Translations under genes and position numbers: made by a program
In this document: positions 6,817-9,165 of the stretch, one piece after another
How the letters are laid out: each line of letters opens with the position of its first letter
How positions within the stretch are numbered: the stretch's first letter is position 1
Source: Desulfobulbaceae bacterium
GTDB lineage: Bacteria; Desulfobacterota; Desulfobulbia; Desulfobulbales; Desulfurivibrionaceae
Direction: 5' to 3'
Length of the DNA stretch: 9,165 nucleotides
NCBI GenBank assembly: GCA_003557565.1
Contig: PWOG01000253.1
Location: 1 to 9,165 of the forward strand
The notes under the pieces: generated by a model
Told to the model about the DNA's origin: nothing
Database searches by the model: none
What the model saw: only the letters and a program-made list of their open reading frames with translations

Positions 6817-7311
6817 ATGAAAACCCTCTGCTTGCTGCGGCACGCCAAAGCCGGCTGGAACAGCGGCATCCTCAGCGATTTCGACCGCCCCCTCGATGAC
6901 AGCGGCAAGGCCGAGGCTCCGATCATGGCCCGGCGGTTGCGCGATCAGTCCTTTGCCCCGGAGCTGATCGTGACCAGCCCCGCCAAGCGGGCCAGATCCA
7001 CCGCCAAAATTTTTGCCCACATCCTGGAGTATCCGGCGGATCGGATCATCCACCGCCAGGAAATCTACGACCAGGCCCTCGACGGTCTGCTTGCCATCAT
7101 TCAGGCCCTGGACGATCATTGGTCCCGGGCGATGCTGGTTGGCCACAACCCCTATCTTTCCCACCTGGCTGAATGGCTGAGCGGGGAAAAAATTGGCAAC
7201 GTCCCCCCCTGTGGCCTGGCCGCCTTCACTTTCCCGGTCGATTCCTGGCAAGAGATCAGATGCGCCGGTGGCCGGCTGCTGTTTTACGATCACCCCGGAA
7301 CCCACAAATAA
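6817..7311 (+). CDS. sixA: SixA-like phosphohistidine phosphatase
   Basis: A 164-residue cytoplasmic member of the histidine phosphatase (RHG) superfamily. Its length and motifs fit SixA, which removes phosphate from histidine of phosphocarrier proteins such as ArcB HPt or NPr. The catalytic set is visible: LLRHAKAGW (Arg8, nucleophile His9), Arg58 in SPAKRARST, Glu82 in QEIYD and His110 in LVGHNP. LSDFDRPLDDSGK is the typical segment after the first motif. The start at ATG 6817 has AAGG at 6806-6809, 7 nt away. It is divergent from arfB across 164 nt, where I find no convincing promoter. Its substrate here is unknown. A histidine kinase lies in the same window, but ordinary HisKA kinases are not established SixA substrates. 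Confidence 0.85.
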   Translation: MKTLCLLRHAKAGWNSGILSDFDRPLDDSGKAEAPIMARRLRDQSFAPELIVTSPAKRARSTAKIFAHILEYPADRIIHRQEIYDQALDGLLAIIQALDDHWSRAMLVGHNPYLSHLAEWLSGEKIGNVPPCGLAAFTFPVDSWQEIRCAGGRLLFYDHPGTHK

Positions 7312-7393
7312 CATCCCCCGGGCTGATCAGATAACCTGCATCCTAGCCAAAGACCAAAAACAAGTCAAATTGCACCGCGGGTAATCTCCCGGG

Positions 7394-7413
7394 CAGCCCC
7401 TTTACAGCCCCTT
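7394..7413. repeat. Short direct repeat in the gap before the TauE gene
   Basis: CAGCCCCTT occurs at 7394-7402 and again at 7405-7413, an 11-bp period (about one helical turn). A palindrome GGTTAAACC follows at 7426-7434. These are the only ordered elements I see in the gene-free stretch 7312-7542 besides the -35-like hexamer. They could be a regulator site or chance. Confidence 0.3.
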
Positions 7414-7472
7414 GCGTTGGCCGCAGGTTAAACCTATGGCAAACGGTAACCAGATAAAGTTTATTCGTTGTC

Positions 7473-7478
7473 TTGACA
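7473..7478 (+). promoter_or_regulatory. Possible -35 element before the TauE-family gene
   Basis: A perfect TTGACA lies 65 nt before the ATG. At 17-nt spacing the -10 would be GATGCT (7496-7501), only a 3 of 6 match, so the promoter is plausible but weak. Confidence 0.3.
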
Positions 7479-7542
7479 GGGTCCGCCGGATCGACGATGC
7501 TGGCCCGGGTTTTTTGGTCGCTAACAATTTACTTGGGAGATT

Positions 7543-8340
7543 ATGAGCATGCTGTCCGTTCTGCCGCTATATCTGGGGCTGGGAGCCGTGGCCGGGGTGC
7601 TGGCCGGGCTGCTGGGGATCGGCGGCGGGCTGGTCATCGTGCCGATGTTGGTCTTTGCCCTTGCCTGGCAGGGAGTGGCGCCGGAGTACCTGATGCACCT
7701 GGCCCTGGGCACTTCCCTGGCCACCATCATCTTCACCGCCGTCTCCAGCGCCCTGGCCCATCACCGGCGCGGGGCAGTGCAGTGGAAGGTGGTGCGGGGC
7801 ATCGCGCCCGGCATCTTGGCCGGCACCCTGGGCGGCACCTTTGTCGCCGCCGCGCTGTCCACCGATTTTCTGCAAATCTTTTTCGCCCTTTTCCTCTTTT
7901 TCGTAGCCTGGCAGATGCTCAGCGGCCGCAAGCCCAACCCCAACCGGGAGCTGCCGGGCGCCGCCGGGATGCTGGGCGCCGGCGGGGTTATCGGGGTCTT
8001 TTCCAGCCTGGTGGGCATCGGCGGCGGCACCCTGTCGGTGCCCTTCATGGTCTGGTGCAACGTGGGGCTGCACAAGGCCATCGGCACCTCGGCGGCCATC
8101 GGCTTTCCCATCGCCGTGGCCGGCACCCTGGGTTACCTGCTCAACGGCCTGCGGGCGACCCCGCTGCCCGAATATTCTTTGGGCTTCATCTACCTGCCGG
8201 CCCTGGTGGGCATCGTGGCCGCCAGCGTACTCACCGCCCCGCTGGGAGTCAGCCTGGCCCACAGCCTGCCGGTGGACAAGCTGAAAAAGATTTTCGCGGT
8301 GCTGTTAATCGCCGTAGCCACCCGCATGCTGTCCATGTAA
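7543..8340 (+). CDS. TauE/SafE-family sulfite/sulfonate exporter-like membrane protein
   Basis: A 265-residue inner-membrane protein of the TauE/SafE (DUF81) family, whose members export sulfite, sulfoacetate or other organosulfur anions; some have unrelated or unknown substrates. The internal duplication is clear: LGIGGGLVIVPML (24-36) is repeated as VGIGGGTLSVPFM (157-169), and GTSLAT (56-61) as GTSAAI (181-186). About eight hydrophobic segments are seen, with a conserved HHRRGAVQW loop near 73-81 and a short polar linker (128-137) between halves. GGAG at 7536-7539 is only 3 nt from ATG 7543 but 9 nt from ATG 7549, so the protein may begin two residues later. Given the sulfur genes nearby, sulfite or thiosulfate-related export is reasonable, but it is not in the same operon and the substrate is inferred. 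Confidence 0.88.
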   Translation: MSMLSVLPLYLGLGAVAGVLAGLLGIGGGLVIVPMLVFALAWQGVAPEYLMHLALGTSLATIIFTAVSSALAHHRRGAVQWKVVRGIAPGILAGTLGGTFVAAALSTDFLQIFFALFLFFVAWQMLSGRKPNPNRELPGAAGMLGAGGVIGVFSSLVGIGGGTLSVPFMVWCNVGLHKAIGTSAAIGFPIAVAGTLGYLLNGLRATPLPEYSLGFIYLPALVGIVAASVLTAPLGVSLAHSLPVDKLKKIFAVLLIAVATRMLSM

Positions 8341-8393
8341 ACACCCGGCAGCAATATGCTGGCAGAAGAAATGGAATGATTTCCCTTCGGGTT

Positions 8394-9165
8394 TTATTGA
8401 CATGATGCAAACCTGGCTACCTCTCGTACGACTTTAAGATCGTCGGGAACCTTCAGTGCAATCTCGGCACGAACCAGCACGAGACGGGCATGCCGCAGCG
8501 CGTTGTCGCGCATCACAGCATCCCCGGACGCGGCAATCGTTTCGAGAGCCTTGAGCAGCCGCACGACCACTTCGACATTGCCCGCACCGTCTCGGGCGAT
8601 TCCGGTAAAAGCGTCGTCGAACATGTCTTCCACGGACAATTCCGACACCCCAACACGGTCGAATTGCACCTTGGAAACGTCTCCCACCTTGCCACACTCG
8701 TTCCACATTATGAACAGGCGGACAAGTGTGCCCGTGACGCCGATGGCGGTCCCCGGATCATTAACCGCGGGCGAAAGCGCGCGGCTGGCGATCTCCGAAA
8801 GGACCAGCAGTCCGAATCGCGGATCCTGATCAAAAACTCTCGAGCCGCGAATTTCGAACGCGGCAGCGATTGCTTCGGCGTCCTCATCGGACACACGACC
8901 TGACGCATCCCGGATGACCCACGCGACAGGGCGATTTGGCGTGCAAAAGGTGCCGGGCAACGCCGCCACAGTAATTCTCAGTTGCGACTCCTCCGCCCGC
9001 GCTTGCAACTTGGCAATATCAACACGCTGTAAGTAACCGATGGCTTTTCCGAAGACCGCCAGGCTCCCATCTGGGGGACTGAACGCCGCTACGCCCCCAA
9101 GGCGCGGCGCCGACTGCCGCTTCCGAATCGCCTCCGCGGCTGCCTCCTCCACCTTGTCGATCGTA
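8394..9165 (-). CDS. DUF2254 membrane protein, C-terminal part, 5'-partial
   Basis: About 257 residues of the C-terminal portion of a DUF2254-family predicted membrane protein. The frame is open to the right edge of the window. A GTG at 9152 could be read as a start, but the codons before it (T-I-D-K) continue in frame, and family members are usually over 400 residues with membrane helices at the N-terminus, which would lie outside. Family marks are GYLQRVDIAKL, PGTFCTPNRPVAWV and especially DPRFGLLVLSEIASRALSPAVNDPGTAI. The function of DUF2254 is unknown. The visible part is soluble, mostly helical and rich in Ala, Arg and Val. Alanine is mostly GCG here, whereas the other genes in the window prefer GCC, hinting at a different origin. 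It is convergent with the TauE-family gene (53 nt between stops). Confidence 0.82.
   Translation of the reverse strand, partial: TIDKVEEAAAEAIRKRQSAPRLGGVAAFSPPDGSLAVFGKAIGYLQRVDIAKLQARAEESQLRITVAALPGTFCTPNRPVAWVIRDASGRVSDEDAEAIAAAFEIRGSRVFDQDPRFGLLVLSEIASRALSPAVNDPGTAIGVTGTLVRLFIMWNECGKVGDVSKVQFDRVGVSELSVEDMFDDAFTGIARDGAGNVEVVVRLLKALETIAASGDAVMRDNALRHARLVLVRAEIALKVPDDLKVVREVARFASCQ

Noticed and set aside
8344..8396. Terminator hairpins between the TauE-family gene and the DUF2254 gene
   Set aside because: CAGCA-ATA-TGCTG has a 5-bp stem and no T-run. CCCTTCGGGTTTT has only a 2-3 bp stem. Neither is convincing.
7473..8405. Long overlapping frame of 310 residues covering the TauE-family gene
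   Set aside because: Its product is a Gly/Arg/Pro-rich, repetitive composition typical of an out-of-frame reading of GC-rich DNA. The TauE frame has clear family motifs.

Overview
The window is GC-rich, with GCC/CTG/ATC-biased codons. It looks like a chromosomal segment of a sulfur-metabolising deltaproteobacterium (Desulfobacterota, Desulfobulbales/Desulfurivibrio-like). That placement is an inference from gene content (YeeE/YedE permease with a TusA partner, an exported rhodanese, a TauE/SafE transporter, an NtrC-type two-component system with a sigma-54 promoter) and codon style. No rRNA, tRNA, CRISPR array or insertion sequence is visible.

Region 1 (1-4338, + strand) is one tightly packed operon. 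It begins upstream of the window with a YeeE/YedE sulfur-compound permease. This is followed by a TusA-like protein with an unusual CPAC motif, a soluble two-PAS histidine kinase with a cysteine-rich first PAS domain, and an NtrC-family sigma-54 activator. All three junctions overlap (4, 26 and 4 nt), so transport, sulfur carrying and signalling are translationally coupled.

Region 2 (4339-5670) is a 231-nt intergenic stretch followed by a signal-peptide-bearing tandem-domain rhodanese. The stretch holds a 12-bp inverted repeat, a good -24/-12 sigma-54 promoter with exact 10-nt GG/GC spacing, and a leader of about 65 nt. The transcription unit closes with a perfect 15-bp-stem terminator. The simplest reading is that the kinase/activator pair senses sulfur state and switches on the rhodanese from the sigma-54 promoter. 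The pieces are visible; the regulatory link is inferred.

Region 3 (5671-7311) holds less related genes: a membrane-anchored four-cysteine protein of unknown function with lower GC, a stand-alone GGQ peptidyl-tRNA hydrolase (ArfB type) on the minus strand, and a SixA-type histidine phosphatase transcribed divergently from it.

Region 4 (7312-9165) holds a TauE/SafE-family exporter on + and, convergent on -, the C-terminal part of a DUF2254 membrane protein that runs off the right edge and has different codon preferences.
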